Part shown: piece by piece, positions 46,001 to 54,995 of the stretch
How positions within the stretch are numbered: the stretch's first letter is position 1
How the letters are laid out: the number at the start of each line of letters is the position of its first letter
Source: Erwinia sp. SLM-02
GTDB taxonomy: Bacteria > Pseudomonadota > Gammaproteobacteria > Enterobacterales > Enterobacteriaceae
Length of the DNA stretch: 64,000 bases
Direction of reading: 5' to 3'
Assembly (NCBI RefSeq): GCF_037450285.1
Contig: NZ_JAQISN010000002.1
Span: 62,001 to 126,000 of the forward strand
Program-made: the position numbers and the translations under genes
Notes under the pieces: model-generated
Database searches by the model: none
What the model was told of the DNA's origin: nothing
What the model saw: only the letters and a program-made list of their open reading frames with translations

Positions 46001-46538
46001 CCGGCAGCGGCAGCGGATAGCAGTGGCGCCGCCAGAAATCCGCCGTCGCGCGGCGGCGCAGCGGCGTTTCATCTTCAATCAGCTGCTGCTCGAACAGCAT
46101 GCCGGACTCAAACGCATTAAGGTTCAGCATCCGCTGACAGAAGCCGTGGATGGTAAAAATGCCGGCCTCGTCCATCTGCCGCTCAGCCGCCAGCAAAACC
46201 GAGGCGGCATGCCGCAGATCGGGAATTTGCTCAATCAACGCCTGTAGCATCGGATTACGGCTTCCACCACGCACACAGTCAATACGCAGCGCGTGGATGT
46301 TGTCACGAATACGCCCGCGTAGTTCGGCGGTGGCGGCCTCGGTAAAGGTCACCACCAGAATCTCCTCCACCGACAGCGGGCGACTGAATGCCGACTCCCC
46401 ACCCAGCCCCAACAGCAGGCGCAGATACAGCAGGCCGATGGTAAAGGTTTTCCCGGTACCCGCCGACGCTTCAATCAGCCGCTCGCCGTGCAGCGGCAGC
46501 GTTAACGCATTTAAGCGTTCAGCAGCCTGCTGACTCAT
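43002..46538 (-). CDS. recB: RecBCD subunit RecB (3'-5' helicase and nuclease)
   Basis: RecB combines a 3'-5' helicase with the sole nuclease domain of RecBCD and loads RecA after Chi. The 1178-residue protein has Walker A in EASAGTGKTFTIG (about 20-32), UvrD-like motifs (IDEFQDTDPQQ; VTIHKSKGLQYP), and the C-terminal nuclease motif LLDYKSNWLG (about 1078-1087) with the catalytic Asp and Lys. It overlaps ptrA and recD by 4 bases each. Confidence 0.97.
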   Translation of the reverse strand: MSQQAAERLNALTLPLHGERLIEASAGTGKTFTIGLLYLRLLLGLGGESAFSRPLSVEEILVVTFTEAATAELRGRIRDNIHALRIDCVRGGSRNPMLQALIEQIPDLRHAASVLLAAERQMDEAGIFTIHGFCQRMLNLNAFESGMLFEQQLIEDETPLRRRATADFWRRHCYPLPLPVARVVRQLWEGPEQLLRELSPWLGGEAPSLKSAPDPQETLVQRHDAIIAQITALKQAWLAAENLFELIDASGIDRRSYNSKHLPNWLNKITQWAQSDTLNYDVAKDLERFGQRVLVEKTKKGAAPTHPLFETIDAFLAQPRTLRDLIIARALDEIRAVTRQEKRLHAQLGFDDLLGRFDAALQQPGGDLLSAAVRQRFPVALIDEFQDTDPQQYRIFQTLYVGQSDSALLLIGDPKQAIYAFRGADIFTYMKARSEVSAHYTLETNWRSSPAMVASVNQLFQRQTAPFVFQDIPFIAVNPAEPNQSLSFRVDGVEQPALQFWLQPGGGVGVTDYQQYMAGQCAAEICRWLTAGQQGRALIGKAPNLKPLQASDITILVRSRSEAAVMREALNRLDIPSVYLSNRDSVFTTPEAREILLLLQAVLAPEQERLLRSALASSLFGLDALTLDALSRDERAWDALVDEFDHYRQRWLKRGVLPMLRELMVRRQIAENLLASDSGERRLTDLLHLGELLQEAATSLDSEHALVRWLAQQVVQPDGQVANQQLRLESDRHLVQIVTIHKSKGLQYPLVWLPFVSNYRPAENGIYHDRQTFAALLDLQQDEESTRLAEEERLAEDLRLLYVALTRSIYHCSVGIAPLIKGTRKKEGNSDLHHSAPGYLIQRGEAADAATLLALLEEMQSDHTALAAEPLTESALWQPEEEDQQSLSSQSLTRSLRDDWRVTSYSGLQQRGHAAALDLLPRLDVDAAGEAQDALLPQLTPHTFPRGAAPGTFLHGLFESLDFSAPLDEQWLAERLSAEGLDAGWLPTMTEWIQRILQTPLNDSGVSLSQLSMDMCRVELQFYLPISRLLTAEDLDRLVRQDPLSAECPPLDFYQVRGMLKGFIDLVFCWQGKYYLLDYKSNWLGEESSAYTQEAMAQAMQSHRYDLQYQLYSLALHRYLQQRLADYDYEQHFGGVIYLFLRGLDGTEGSNGIFSTRPQAEFVSALDRLFAADAESEA

Positions 46539-49420
46539 GGTTTATCCTGGCTCACCGGGAATGACTGCTGCAGGGTGGACAGATCTTTCCAGGTCTTCCA
46601 GCCTGCCGGAGCCGCATAGTCCGCCTTGCCGTGATGGCTGCCGGAGATCTGCGACAGCAGGGCCAGACCGGTCGGCGCAATCACCGCCTGATGGAAGAAA
46701 TCAGCAATCCCTTCCGGAGTCAGAGCCTGAATCTGCGCAATCACTTTCTCGCGGGTATCAAACTGATAATTTTCGCGGTTGAAGTCCTTGCTGTAGCGAC
46801 CGGCCTCTTCATCCAGGGTCTGCGGCCGCTGTTTCAGCTCGTTGATCATCGCCGCCTGATACTGAGCAAAATCCTCTTTGCTCATGGCACGCAGGCGTTT
46901 TTCCGCAGTTGGATAAAATGCCTGGAAGCGCTGCAGCAGATAAGCGGGCTGCTTCACATTACTTTGCAGCAGGAAGCCAATGCCCCACTGACGCCCCACC
47001 GGCATCTGGAAGGCGAACACCGCATAGCCCAACTGCTCTTCGGTACGCAGCTGGTTATAGAACCACGGCTGGATAATCTGGCTCAGCATCGTGCTGCTGG
47101 CCATGCTTTGATGCTCATCAAAGCCAACCGGCACATATACCGCCGCCAGCGCCGAATCCGTGCTGCTTCCCACCTTCTGCAGGTTCGCCAGCGATTTTTT
47201 ATCCACCTGAATAAATTCGCTGTGCCACCAGCTGTGCCCTTCGCAGTTCAGCTGCTGCCTGACCTGTTCAGCCAGGTCGTTAACGGCTCCAGGAGTCATA
47301 TTCCCGACAACCAGCAGTTCCGGGGTGGACTGCTCCAGCAGCATTTTACGATAGTCCTGAAGCTGCTTCAGGGTGATAGCCGGCAGCAGTTTGCGCCGCT
47401 CGCTACGCTGGGTGTAAGGCAGCCGTGACAGCAGCTGCGCTGGCTGGATAGCCAGTTCAAATGCCTTACCCTTCTCGGCAGAGTCCAGACGTTCCAGATA
47501 CCAGGATTTGGCCTGCTCCAGCTGCTGTTCTGTCGGGGTGAAGCTGGCGTAGCCTTCAAGCAGCTGCTTCATCAGCTTAGGCAAACGCTGAGTAAAGCCG
47601 CTGGCGCTGAACGTCACGCCATCATCTTCTCCGGTGGAGAAACTGATGCCGCCGACCGATGCCTGCGAGCTCAGCTCATCCAGCGCCACGCCGGCCAGAT
47701 AGTCGTTCAGGGCAAAAAGGACCTGATTTTGCGCCGTATCTACCGCCGCTTTGTTACGCAACGCCAGGGTGATATTGGCCTTCGGCTCGTCAGCATAGTA
47801 CTGGCTGGGCATATAGAAAACCCGCAGCCCCGGCTGGTTGAGCAGCTCCTGCGGACGGTCATACTTTTTATCCTGTTTAATCAGACTGAAGTCGTCAGGA
47901 ATGTAGGGGTTAAGCGTCGGCAGAGACAGGGATAACTTGTCGCTCTCAGTCTGCCACTTGCTGAATCTTTCGCCGCTGATTTTATCCACCTGGTAAGGCG
48001 CATCAACGAAGTAAGCCGTTTTATTGTGCGGCTCATTCGGGCTGATAAACCAGATACGGGCATTCTGCGGGGTCATCCCGTCCAGTCGTGCCTTGATCGC
48101 CTGCGGATCGTAGCGGTCTGCGATATAAGGCGCATCCAGCACGTCGGCAACCGGCACGCGCAGCATGGTATCCACCAGCCACTCGATGTAATCCATATCG
48201 CGGGTAATGGACGGGTAGCGGAAATCCAGATCCAGCACGTGCGCCACTTCATCAAAGTAGCTTTTATCAATGCCCTGGGTGCGTAAGGTATTCAGGTAGC
48301 TGAACACCGCAGCGATAACGTCGTCGCGATTGGCCAGGCCTTTATCGGTCAGGGAGACGGAAATCGAGAACACGCCGCCGTTGCGGTCGATAACCGGATC
48401 GGCACCGGCGCTGATGGAATCAGCCAGCCCGCGGCTTTGCAGCCAGTCGGATAGGGTATTCTTGCTGCGGTTACCGATCAGATAGCCAATAAGCGTATCG
48501 GTTTTACTACGAAACTCCGCACTGTTGTTATCAATACGAAACTCAATGCGTAACTGCTTATTAGGCTGTGCCGGCACATAGTGAATAATGATGCCTTTCT
48601 GCTTGTCGGTGACTACCGGGACGGTAATATCCGGCACCGTCGCCTGACGGTTTTCGACGCGGCCAAAGGTTTCGGCGGCTATCTTCTCCATTTCAGGCAG
48701 CGGTTTATTGCTGTAAATCACCGCCTTCATCAGATTGGCTGAGTAATAACGCTGATAAAACGCCTTCAGCGCGTCGTGCAGCTTGCTGCCCGGCTTATCG
48801 CGCAGGGTTTCCAGATTCCCGCCGGAGAAGCGTGAGCTTGGATGATCGGGATTAAGGGTTTCTGCGCCGACCTGAGCCATACGCAGGCCATCACGCGAAC
48901 GCGCCATAGTCAGCTCGGCGTTCACCGCATTGCGCTCGCGGTCGGCATTTACCGGGTCAAGCAGCGGTTCGGCGATGGCATCGGCCAGCCTGTCAGCCGC
49001 GGGCTGCAGCGCATCGTTTTCAACTTCCAGATAAAACGCCGTGCGGTAGGATGCCGTGCTGGCATTGTGGCTGCCCCCATGTTTTTTCAAAAACTCGGCG
49101 AGGTTGTCGGGCTGCGGGTAGCGTTTTGACCCCATCAGCACCATGTGCTCCAGGTAATGGGCAAGGCCAAGCTGATCGGTAGGGTTTTCCAGTGAGCCGA
49201 CCGGCAGCGCCAGCGCTGCCAGTGATTTTGTCGCCTTATCATCGGAAACCAGCAGGACGGTCATGCCGTTATCCAGGCGGATGGCTTTATACTGGCGAGG
49301 ATCTTTTTCACTTTTGCGAATAATGTCAGTGACCGGCTGCCATCCGGTTTGCGCCTGCGTCAGCGGGCTGAACAGGGCGAAAAAGACAAAATAAATTAAC
49401 CAGACTGCATAACGACGCAT
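46535..49420 (-). CDS. ptrA: Protease III (pitrilysin)
   Basis: PtrA is a periplasmic zinc metalloprotease of the M16 family that degrades small peptides. The 961-residue protein has a signal peptide (about 1-23, ending TQAQ) and the inverted zinc motif HYLEH (about 85-89), with the distal Glu in the NAVNAELTMARS region. Four homologous M16 domains follow. It lies inside the recC-ptrA-recB-recD cluster as in E. coli, overlapping recB by 4 bases. Confidence 0.97.
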   Translation of the reverse strand: MRRYAVWLIYFVFFALFSPLTQAQTGWQPVTDIIRKSEKDPRQYKAIRLDNGMTVLLVSDDKATKSLAALALPVGSLENPTDQLGLAHYLEHMVLMGSKRYPQPDNLAEFLKKHGGSHNASTASYRTAFYLEVENDALQPAADRLADAIAEPLLDPVNADRERNAVNAELTMARSRDGLRMAQVGAETLNPDHPSSRFSGGNLETLRDKPGSKLHDALKAFYQRYYSANLMKAVIYSNKPLPEMEKIAAETFGRVENRQATVPDITVPVVTDKQKGIIIHYVPAQPNKQLRIEFRIDNNSAEFRSKTDTLIGYLIGNRSKNTLSDWLQSRGLADSISAGADPVIDRNGGVFSISVSLTDKGLANRDDVIAAVFSYLNTLRTQGIDKSYFDEVAHVLDLDFRYPSITRDMDYIEWLVDTMLRVPVADVLDAPYIADRYDPQAIKARLDGMTPQNARIWFISPNEPHNKTAYFVDAPYQVDKISGERFSKWQTESDKLSLSLPTLNPYIPDDFSLIKQDKKYDRPQELLNQPGLRVFYMPSQYYADEPKANITLALRNKAAVDTAQNQVLFALNDYLAGVALDELSSQASVGGISFSTGEDDGVTFSASGFTQRLPKLMKQLLEGYASFTPTEQQLEQAKSWYLERLDSAEKGKAFELAIQPAQLLSRLPYTQRSERRKLLPAITLKQLQDYRKMLLEQSTPELLVVGNMTPGAVNDLAEQVRQQLNCEGHSWWHSEFIQVDKKSLANLQKVGSSTDSALAAVYVPVGFDEHQSMASSTMLSQIIQPWFYNQLRTEEQLGYAVFAFQMPVGRQWGIGFLLQSNVKQPAYLLQRFQAFYPTAEKRLRAMSKEDFAQYQAAMINELKQRPQTLDEEAGRYSKDFNRENYQFDTREKVIAQIQALTPEGIADFFHQAVIAPTGLALLSQISGSHHGKADYAAPAGWKTWKDLSTLQQSFPVSQDKP

Positions 49421-49539
49421 TCAAACTCCCTTAACTTTGCCGGTGTTTAATTGTTATAAAATAACACTACAGTATAACATCCTGATTGTCCGTAAAACTT
49501 CCCGGTACTTCCGCCGGGAAGGGGGCATATCGCCAGAGA

Positions 49540-52500
49540 CTATTCAGACCGGTGCGCCTGACGCAGCGGTAACAGCCAGCGTTCAGCACACTCAGTCATT
49601 GCCTGCAGGTGCGTTTCATCCAGCGTGCGGATCACCCTCTGCAGATAGGGATCGCTGCCCTCACCCTCAATCTGATAATTCCCCTGCCAGCGCGCCAGCA
49701 GCTTGCTGCGGGCTTTTTTCTGCGTGGCCTCATCGCGCAGCAGATCGCCGGAGGCTTCATCGTAACTTTCCGCCAGCCAGGCGGCACCGGACTCGGTCAG
49801 CAACAGCGGCGAGCACATCCCCTGCCGGTAGCCGGCAACGTAGCCGGCAAGCTGTTGCCGGGCATCATCCGCTGCTATCGCCGGGAATCGCCACTGGCTG
49901 TCGTTGCGCCCCAGCATCTGGCTGATACCGCTGCCCCCCGTTGCACAGTAGACCAGATGCTCCAGCCACAGGGTAAGCCCGTCCTTGAAGTTAAGATTGC
50001 CCGGACGCCAGCGCAGCAGCCCGCTATCCTGCACCTGAGCCAGCCAGCCGGTCAGCAACACGCCGTCAATCTGCAGCGAAATTTCCCGGCTTTCCGCCGC
50101 CGAGCGCTGTTCGCGCACGCGGCCGGCCAGCACAGTCATCTCCTGCTCCTGCTCTTCCCAGATTAGCTCGCCGAAAGCGCCATAAGGTAGCGCACCTGAA
50201 GCCCGCTGCCGGGCATAAAGACGGGAACTTTCCTCCCCCTCGATCAGGCTGTTAAGCAGCTGCGCATTCATCTGATAGCGCGTCAGGCCATCCAGGGAAA
50301 AAGGTTCCGCATCCGGCAGCTCCATCTCTTCCAGCCTGAAGCTGACGCCCAGCCGCATGCTGAAAAATGCCCTGACCGGATGCCGCCAGAACCGCACCAG
50401 CCGCTCAAAACTCAGCGTATCCAGCGTTTCCTCCGCTAGTGGCTGCATAAACGGCGGGTGAGCGGTCCCCGTGGCTTTGGCCGCGGGTAGCCATTCTTCA
50501 GCAAAGCTTCTGAACTCCGCAGTCGCGCTGAAGTTCTCGGCGGCAAAGGGCATTCTGCTGTGCAGATGGTGCAAATGCGCCGCCACGTTTTGCGCGCTGT
50601 GGTCTACATCCCGCGATCGATCGTCAGGCAAACAGAAGCTCTGGCAGATGTACTCCACTAATTCACTGACCAGCACAGAGGGATATCGTTCCGTATTATC
50701 CTGAATTGAACGGGCGATATAGCTGATATAGAGCTGCTGCTGGGCTGAATTCAGCGCCTCAAGGAACAGATAGCGGTCATCATCCCGGCGGCTACGATCG
50801 CCTTTTTGCAGCTGCTTGCTCATTAAATCGAAGCCCAGCGGCGGCAGGGTCCGTGGATAAATTCCGTCGTTCATCCCCAGCAGGCACACCACCTTAAAGG
50901 GAATGGAACGCATCGGCATCAGGGTGCAGAAGTTGACCGGCCCCGCGAGGAAACGCTGGCTGATACGCTGCTGATCGAGCCGGGAAACCAGCTCATCGCG
51001 CAGCACGGTCAGCGGCACGGCCTGCTGATAACCGGCCTCAACGCCGTAGCCAATAACCAGCTTCCACTGCTCTTCTATCAGCGCCAGGGCCGCTTCCGTT
51101 TCCGCATCACAGACAAAGAAATCATCCAGCAGCTGGCGACAGATCGGCAGCCAGTGCGCCAGATCGCTGGTTTCATCCAGCCAGCGACGCCAGCGATGCA
51201 GCTGCATCAGTAAATCAGCCAGATTTCCCGCCAGTTCAGCAATCAGACCGCTGGATTCATCGTAGGGCAGTATTCCCTGCCATTCCCCCGCATCGCTGTT
51301 CATCGCATAGCCCAGCAGCATTCGCGTCAGGCCAAAGTGCCAGGTATGTTGACCGGTGGCGGGCAGATCCAGCTCGCGAACGTTGTCATCATCCAGCCCC
51401 CAGCGAATGCCGGATTCCGCCACCCAGTGGCGCAGCAGCCGCAGCCCCTCTTCGTCGATGGCAAAGCGCCCCGCTACCGCCGGCACTTCGAGCAGGGCCA
51501 GCACGTCTTCCGCGGTGAAGCGACTGTCGGGCAGGCTCAGCAGCGATATAAAAGCCTGTAGCGCCGGGTGCGCCTGGCTGGCGCGACGGTCGGAAATGGC
51601 AAACGGCAGCGCGCGCTCCGGCGGCGCATTGCCAAATACCGCCTGGATGAACGGCGTATAGGCGTCAATATCAGCGACCATAACGATGATATCGCGCGGG
51701 GTCAGCGAGGGATCGTCGGCCATCATCGCCAGCAGGCGATCCTGCAGAACTTCCACCTCGCGCTGCGGGCTGTGGCATTGATGGATGACTATCGACCGAT
51801 CCTCAGGTGCCAGCAGGCGTTTTTCTTCACTGGTTTCCCATTCGCTTTTTTGCAGGCCGATCACCGCGTTATCTTCCAGCTCCAGCAGATCCCGCTTCAG
51901 GGTCTGCAACAGATTCACCGGCTCGAGATCGACAAAGGCAAACACCTCATTGGGTTCAATCTGCGCCAGCAGGTAGAGATTATCGCGCCCCAGTTTGCCC
52001 CATGAGGCCAGCAGCGGATTGCTCAGCTGCTGCTCCCCGGCATCATTAAACAGTGAGGATGCGCTGTCGACATCACGAAACTGCGGGATCTCCCGCCGAT
52101 CCTCATAGTGCCTGCGGTTGCGGCTCTGCAGTTTAGCCAGGAACGCATAATCCTGAATATCGCCCCAGTAGTGGCGGCAGGGATTGGTAAACAACAAATG
52201 AATGTCGATATGTTTACCCAGCGCGCTCAGCGCCTGTAAATACACCGGGGGCAGCGCGCTTATCCCGCAGATAAATACCCGGTCGGGGAGATTGTCCGGC
52301 CGCGTCGGGCTGTTCTCAAGCCGGTGGATAAAACGCTGGTAGAGGTTGGCACGATGCCATTCCGGCTGCCCGAGCCGATGGGTGTATTCCACCAGAGCCG
52401 CCCATAAAGGCGCCTGCCAGACCTGCGCCTCGCCCAGCCCTTCCGTCAGTTCGCCCTTTTCCCAGCCGTTAAGCCACTGAGGCCGGTATACCAGATACTG

Positions 52501-52908
52501 GTCAAACAGGTCCGCCACCCGGGAGGCCAGCTGGAACAGCTTGCGCTTATCCTCGTCATCGCTCAGGTAATTGCGCAGCGTTGCAAACTCCTCTCCCGGC
52601 AGCATATCCGGGAGGATCGCCATCAGCTTCCAGCTCATACCCGATTTACTGAATGCGCTTTCACGCGGGATATCAGGCAGCACGCGAACGAACATATCCC
52701 AGATAAAGCTGGCGGGTAACGGGAAATCAATATTCGCAGCGATGCCAAAATCTTCGGCCAGCGACATCTGCAGCCACTGCGCCATACCGGGGCTTTGAAC
52801 CAGCACCACTTCCGGAACCAGCGGATTGGACAATGGCCGATTTTTTATCTGCCATGATGCCAGCGTTTTAAGCAGATCCAGCTGATTGGAGTGGTAAACA
52901 GTGAACAT
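49540..52908 (-). CDS. recC: RecBCD subunit RecC (Chi recognition)
   Basis: RecC is the scaffold that splits the duplex and reads Chi in the 3' strand. The 1122-residue protein matches E. coli RecC in length and pattern: N-terminus FTVYHSNQLDLLKTL, degenerate helicase domains, QSPGMAQWLQ, and a C-terminal inactive nuclease-like domain. Together with recB and recD the window encodes the full exonuclease V. A 119-base gap separates it from ptrA. Confidence 0.97.
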   Translation of the reverse strand: MFTVYHSNQLDLLKTLASWQIKNRPLSNPLVPEVVLVQSPGMAQWLQMSLAEDFGIAANIDFPLPASFIWDMFVRVLPDIPRESAFSKSGMSWKLMAILPDMLPGEEFATLRNYLSDDEDKRKLFQLASRVADLFDQYLVYRPQWLNGWEKGELTEGLGEAQVWQAPLWAALVEYTHRLGQPEWHRANLYQRFIHRLENSPTRPDNLPDRVFICGISALPPVYLQALSALGKHIDIHLLFTNPCRHYWGDIQDYAFLAKLQSRNRRHYEDRREIPQFRDVDSASSLFNDAGEQQLSNPLLASWGKLGRDNLYLLAQIEPNEVFAFVDLEPVNLLQTLKRDLLELEDNAVIGLQKSEWETSEEKRLLAPEDRSIVIHQCHSPQREVEVLQDRLLAMMADDPSLTPRDIIVMVADIDAYTPFIQAVFGNAPPERALPFAISDRRASQAHPALQAFISLLSLPDSRFTAEDVLALLEVPAVAGRFAIDEEGLRLLRHWVAESGIRWGLDDDNVRELDLPATGQHTWHFGLTRMLLGYAMNSDAGEWQGILPYDESSGLIAELAGNLADLLMQLHRWRRWLDETSDLAHWLPICRQLLDDFFVCDAETEAALALIEEQWKLVIGYGVEAGYQQAVPLTVLRDELVSRLDQQRISQRFLAGPVNFCTLMPMRSIPFKVVCLLGMNDGIYPRTLPPLGFDLMSKQLQKGDRSRRDDDRYLFLEALNSAQQQLYISYIARSIQDNTERYPSVLVSELVEYICQSFCLPDDRSRDVDHSAQNVAAHLHHLHSRMPFAAENFSATAEFRSFAEEWLPAAKATGTAHPPFMQPLAEETLDTLSFERLVRFWRHPVRAFFSMRLGVSFRLEEMELPDAEPFSLDGLTRYQMNAQLLNSLIEGEESSRLYARQRASGALPYGAFGELIWEEQEQEMTVLAGRVREQRSAAESREISLQIDGVLLTGWLAQVQDSGLLRWRPGNLNFKDGLTLWLEHLVYCATGGSGISQMLGRNDSQWRFPAIAADDARQQLAGYVAGYRQGMCSPLLLTESGAAWLAESYDEASGDLLRDEATQKKARSKLLARWQGNYQIEGEGSDPYLQRVIRTLDETHLQAMTECAERWLLPLRQAHRSE

Positions 52909-52999
52909 AACCGACAGATTCTCAACGTAAGAGGGTTTAATTTCCTGATGAGTACTCTACCCCCACAGGATGAACATTGGAAATGTAGCGCTGCTGCCG

Positions 53000-53317
53000 T
53001 TAATTATCCACCGCCGGGCAGCGCAGCTGAACCAGCTCGGCTCTGCGCCACGCCGGGCTTATTACTTGTGCCGTCAGCAGCTGACAGCCCTGGGGACCAC
53101 TTCGCTGATGCATCTGCGTCCGCCATCCTTCCAGGGGATTTCCCTGCAGCAGCTGCCATGCATTACGCCATGCGCTGCGCTGCTGCCACTGCTGCTGGAA
53201 ACCGTCGGCCAGCACCAGCTGGTAGCGCATCAGAGCCGTGATGCTGAGGCTAAATAACAGCAGGGCGAACAGCGTTTCGACCAGGCTGAATCCGCGCTGA
53301 TTACAACGACGAGTCAT
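53000..53317 (-). CDS. ppdC: Prepilin-type protein PpdC
   Basis: A 105-residue type IV pilin-like protein. The start at 53317 gives a short basic leader and the prepilin cleavage site G|FSLVETLFALLLF, followed by a hydrophobic helix. It overlaps ygdB by 17 bases. Minor pseudopilins of this cluster are processed by a prepilin peptidase, but their role in E. coli is unclear. The conserved Glu at position 5 of the mature form is present. Confidence 0.87.
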   Translation of the reverse strand: MTRRCNQRGFSLVETLFALLLFSLSITALMRYQLVLADGFQQQWQQRSAWRNAWQLLQGNPLEGWRTQMHQRSGPQGCQLLTAQVISPAWRRAELVQLRCPAVDN

Positions 53318-53723
53318 GGCAGAGACTCCTGTCGGGCAGCGGGCAGTAATCCAGCCAGCCATGCGGGATGGCGCTAACTTTGCCACCGGCAAGGCGGCTC
53401 ACCCAGCGGAACAGAGAGAGGGTTCCGCTACCGCGGTCACCGCGCAGCAGCGTTCCTGACGGGTGGTTGAGTACGCAGGCTCGCCAGGCGTACTGCGGCT
53501 CACGCTGGCAGAACCAGCCATCCATACTGGGCCAGGCCAGGCGTGATCCCCACGCCAGTGCGGAGGTGGCATCGGTGTACTCCAGAATATAGTGCCGTTC
53601 ATCGCTGACCAGGCTGAGGTTATCGCTCAGCTGTCGCCGCGTAGCATGCAGCATAACCGTCCCCATCAGCAGAATAATAATCACCATCAGCAGCGCGCCG
53701 CTGCCCCGCTGTGAATGCATCAT
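53301..53723 (-). CDS. ygdB: YgdB family protein (DUF2509)
   Basis: A 140-residue protein with an N-terminal membrane segment (GSGALLMVIIILLMGTVML, about 7-25). It matches the DUF2509/YgdB family that lies among the ppd pseudopilin genes. GspK-like or minor-pilin-like roles are possible. Its ATG overlaps the ppdB stop in an ATGATG context. Confidence 0.87.
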   Translation of the reverse strand: MMHSQRGSGALLMVIIILLMGTVMLHATRRQLSDNLSLVSDERHYILEYTDATSALAWGSRLAWPSMDGWFCQREPQYAWRACVLNHPSGTLLRGDRGSGTLSLFRWVSRLAGGKVSAIPHGWLDYCPLPDRSLCHDSSL

Positions 53724-54268
53724 AAATTCTCCGCCGCCAGCCAGTGCTCGGTGCGCTGAACCATCGCGGGCCAGGCGCTGGAATGCCCCTCCAGCAGCAG
53801 GCGGACCTGCTGCCGGTTACGAACCACCCGAAACTCATCAATAGCGATAACGCGGGGATCGTTCAGCTTTTCCCAACCGCCGCCTTCACAGCGATCGACG
53901 CCACGCTGCATTTCCAGATTTCCTGCTCTCAAACGAAAGCCGTAGTAATCGCTGTCTTCCCTTCCGGTGCTTTCCCACTGCCCGTTGCTGTTTTCATCCC
54001 AACGGACCAGCAGACAGCGACCACCGTTATGAATCTGCATCGCGCTTCCGCTACAGCGACCGTGGCAGTAACCCGCCCGCCGTGCCGCTTTCTCCAGCGT
54101 GTGCATTATCTGCTGCAGTTCTTCGTTTAGCTGAACCTGCATCTGCAGGCGCAGATTTTGCTGCTGCAAAAGCGGCAGCGTTCGCGCGGCTCCCAGCATC
54201 ATTACGCTGCCGATGGCCATGGCCAGCAGCGTTTCAAGCAGAGTGAAGCCACCCGCATTCATCGACAT
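53720..54268 (-). CDS. ppdB: Prepilin-type protein PpdB
   Basis: A 182-residue pseudopilin with cleavage site GG|FTLLETLLAMAIG (about residues 6-18) and a long C-terminal domain containing RAGYCHGRCSG. The ATG at 54268 follows GGAGG closely; a second ATG at 54262 overlaps the ppdA stop as ATGA and may be the real start. Middle gene of the ppdA-ppdB-ygdB-ppdC operon. Confidence 0.88.
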   Translation of the reverse strand: MSMNAGGFTLLETLLAMAIGSVMMLGAARTLPLLQQQNLRLQMQVQLNEELQQIMHTLEKAARRAGYCHGRCSGSAMQIHNGGRCLLVRWDENSNGQWESTGREDSDYYGFRLRAGNLEMQRGVDRCEGGGWEKLNDPRVIAIDEFRVVRNRQQVRLLLEGHSSAWPAMVQRTEHWLAAENL

Positions 54269-54726
54269 CCGTCCTCCGACACGGAACAAATTCGCACCCG
54301 GCCCCGGGATGAGACGATGATCCTCCGCTCGCCGGAATCGCTGACAATGGTGATATTTCCGGGCCGGGCGGTATTTTTCACGCCGTAAAACCCCATTTCC
54401 GCCGTCACCGAACGAATGCTGACGCCGGGCCAGGGAGCCAGCAGGGTCAGCCGGGCCTGTTCGCGACACCGGTCGGGCATTCTCTCCGCACCCATGCACC
54501 AGCGCGGCCCCGGTTTCAGCCATACCAGCCGATCGGCGTTATGCCACCAGGCGTCGCTGCGCAGTCGCAGCAGCAGGCGCTGGATTTGCTGCGCGCTGTC
54601 ATTAAGCTGGCGCAGCTGTTGCCAGTGCTGCCAGCCCTGCCACGATCCCAGGCTTAACACGGCGATAAGCGCGATCGCTATCATCATTTCCAGCAGGGTA
54701 AATCCTGCCGATTGCGTTATTTTCAT
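54259..54726 (-). CDS. ppdA: Prepilin-type protein PpdA
   Basis: A 155-residue pseudopilin with start at 54726 (MKITQSAGFTLLEMMIAI) giving a 7-8 residue leader and the cleavage site AG|FTLLE. It resembles GspH/FimT-type minor pilins. First gene of the operon upstream of recC, in E. coli order. The open frame runs on to 54825 but without homology. Confidence 0.89.
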   Translation of the reverse strand: MKITQSAGFTLLEMMIAIALIAVLSLGSWQGWQHWQQLRQLNDSAQQIQRLLLRLRSDAWWHNADRLVWLKPGPRWCMGAERMPDRCREQARLTLLAPWPGVSIRSVTAEMGFYGVKNTARPGNITIVSDSGERRIIVSSRGRVRICSVSEDGCR

Positions 54727-54995
54727 CAGCCCAGTGTGGCGCCTGTTTCTCCTGCTCTGCCAGCGGCTTCTCGCCGGTGTGCGCGGCATCTTCCAGACAA
54801 ATGCATCTGTTTCATCGGCATTCATTGGCGTTACGTGGGGCTGCGCATTTTCATCATTGAGAACACTACGCTCGCCGGATTTGCTTAGCTCCGGCGGAAA
54901 GAAAGACTAAGATGCATGGATGAATTGAGAACGTCACGGTAGAAAGCACCGGAAAAGATTAAGCATGTCAGCGCCGAACAGAACCAGGAGAAAAA

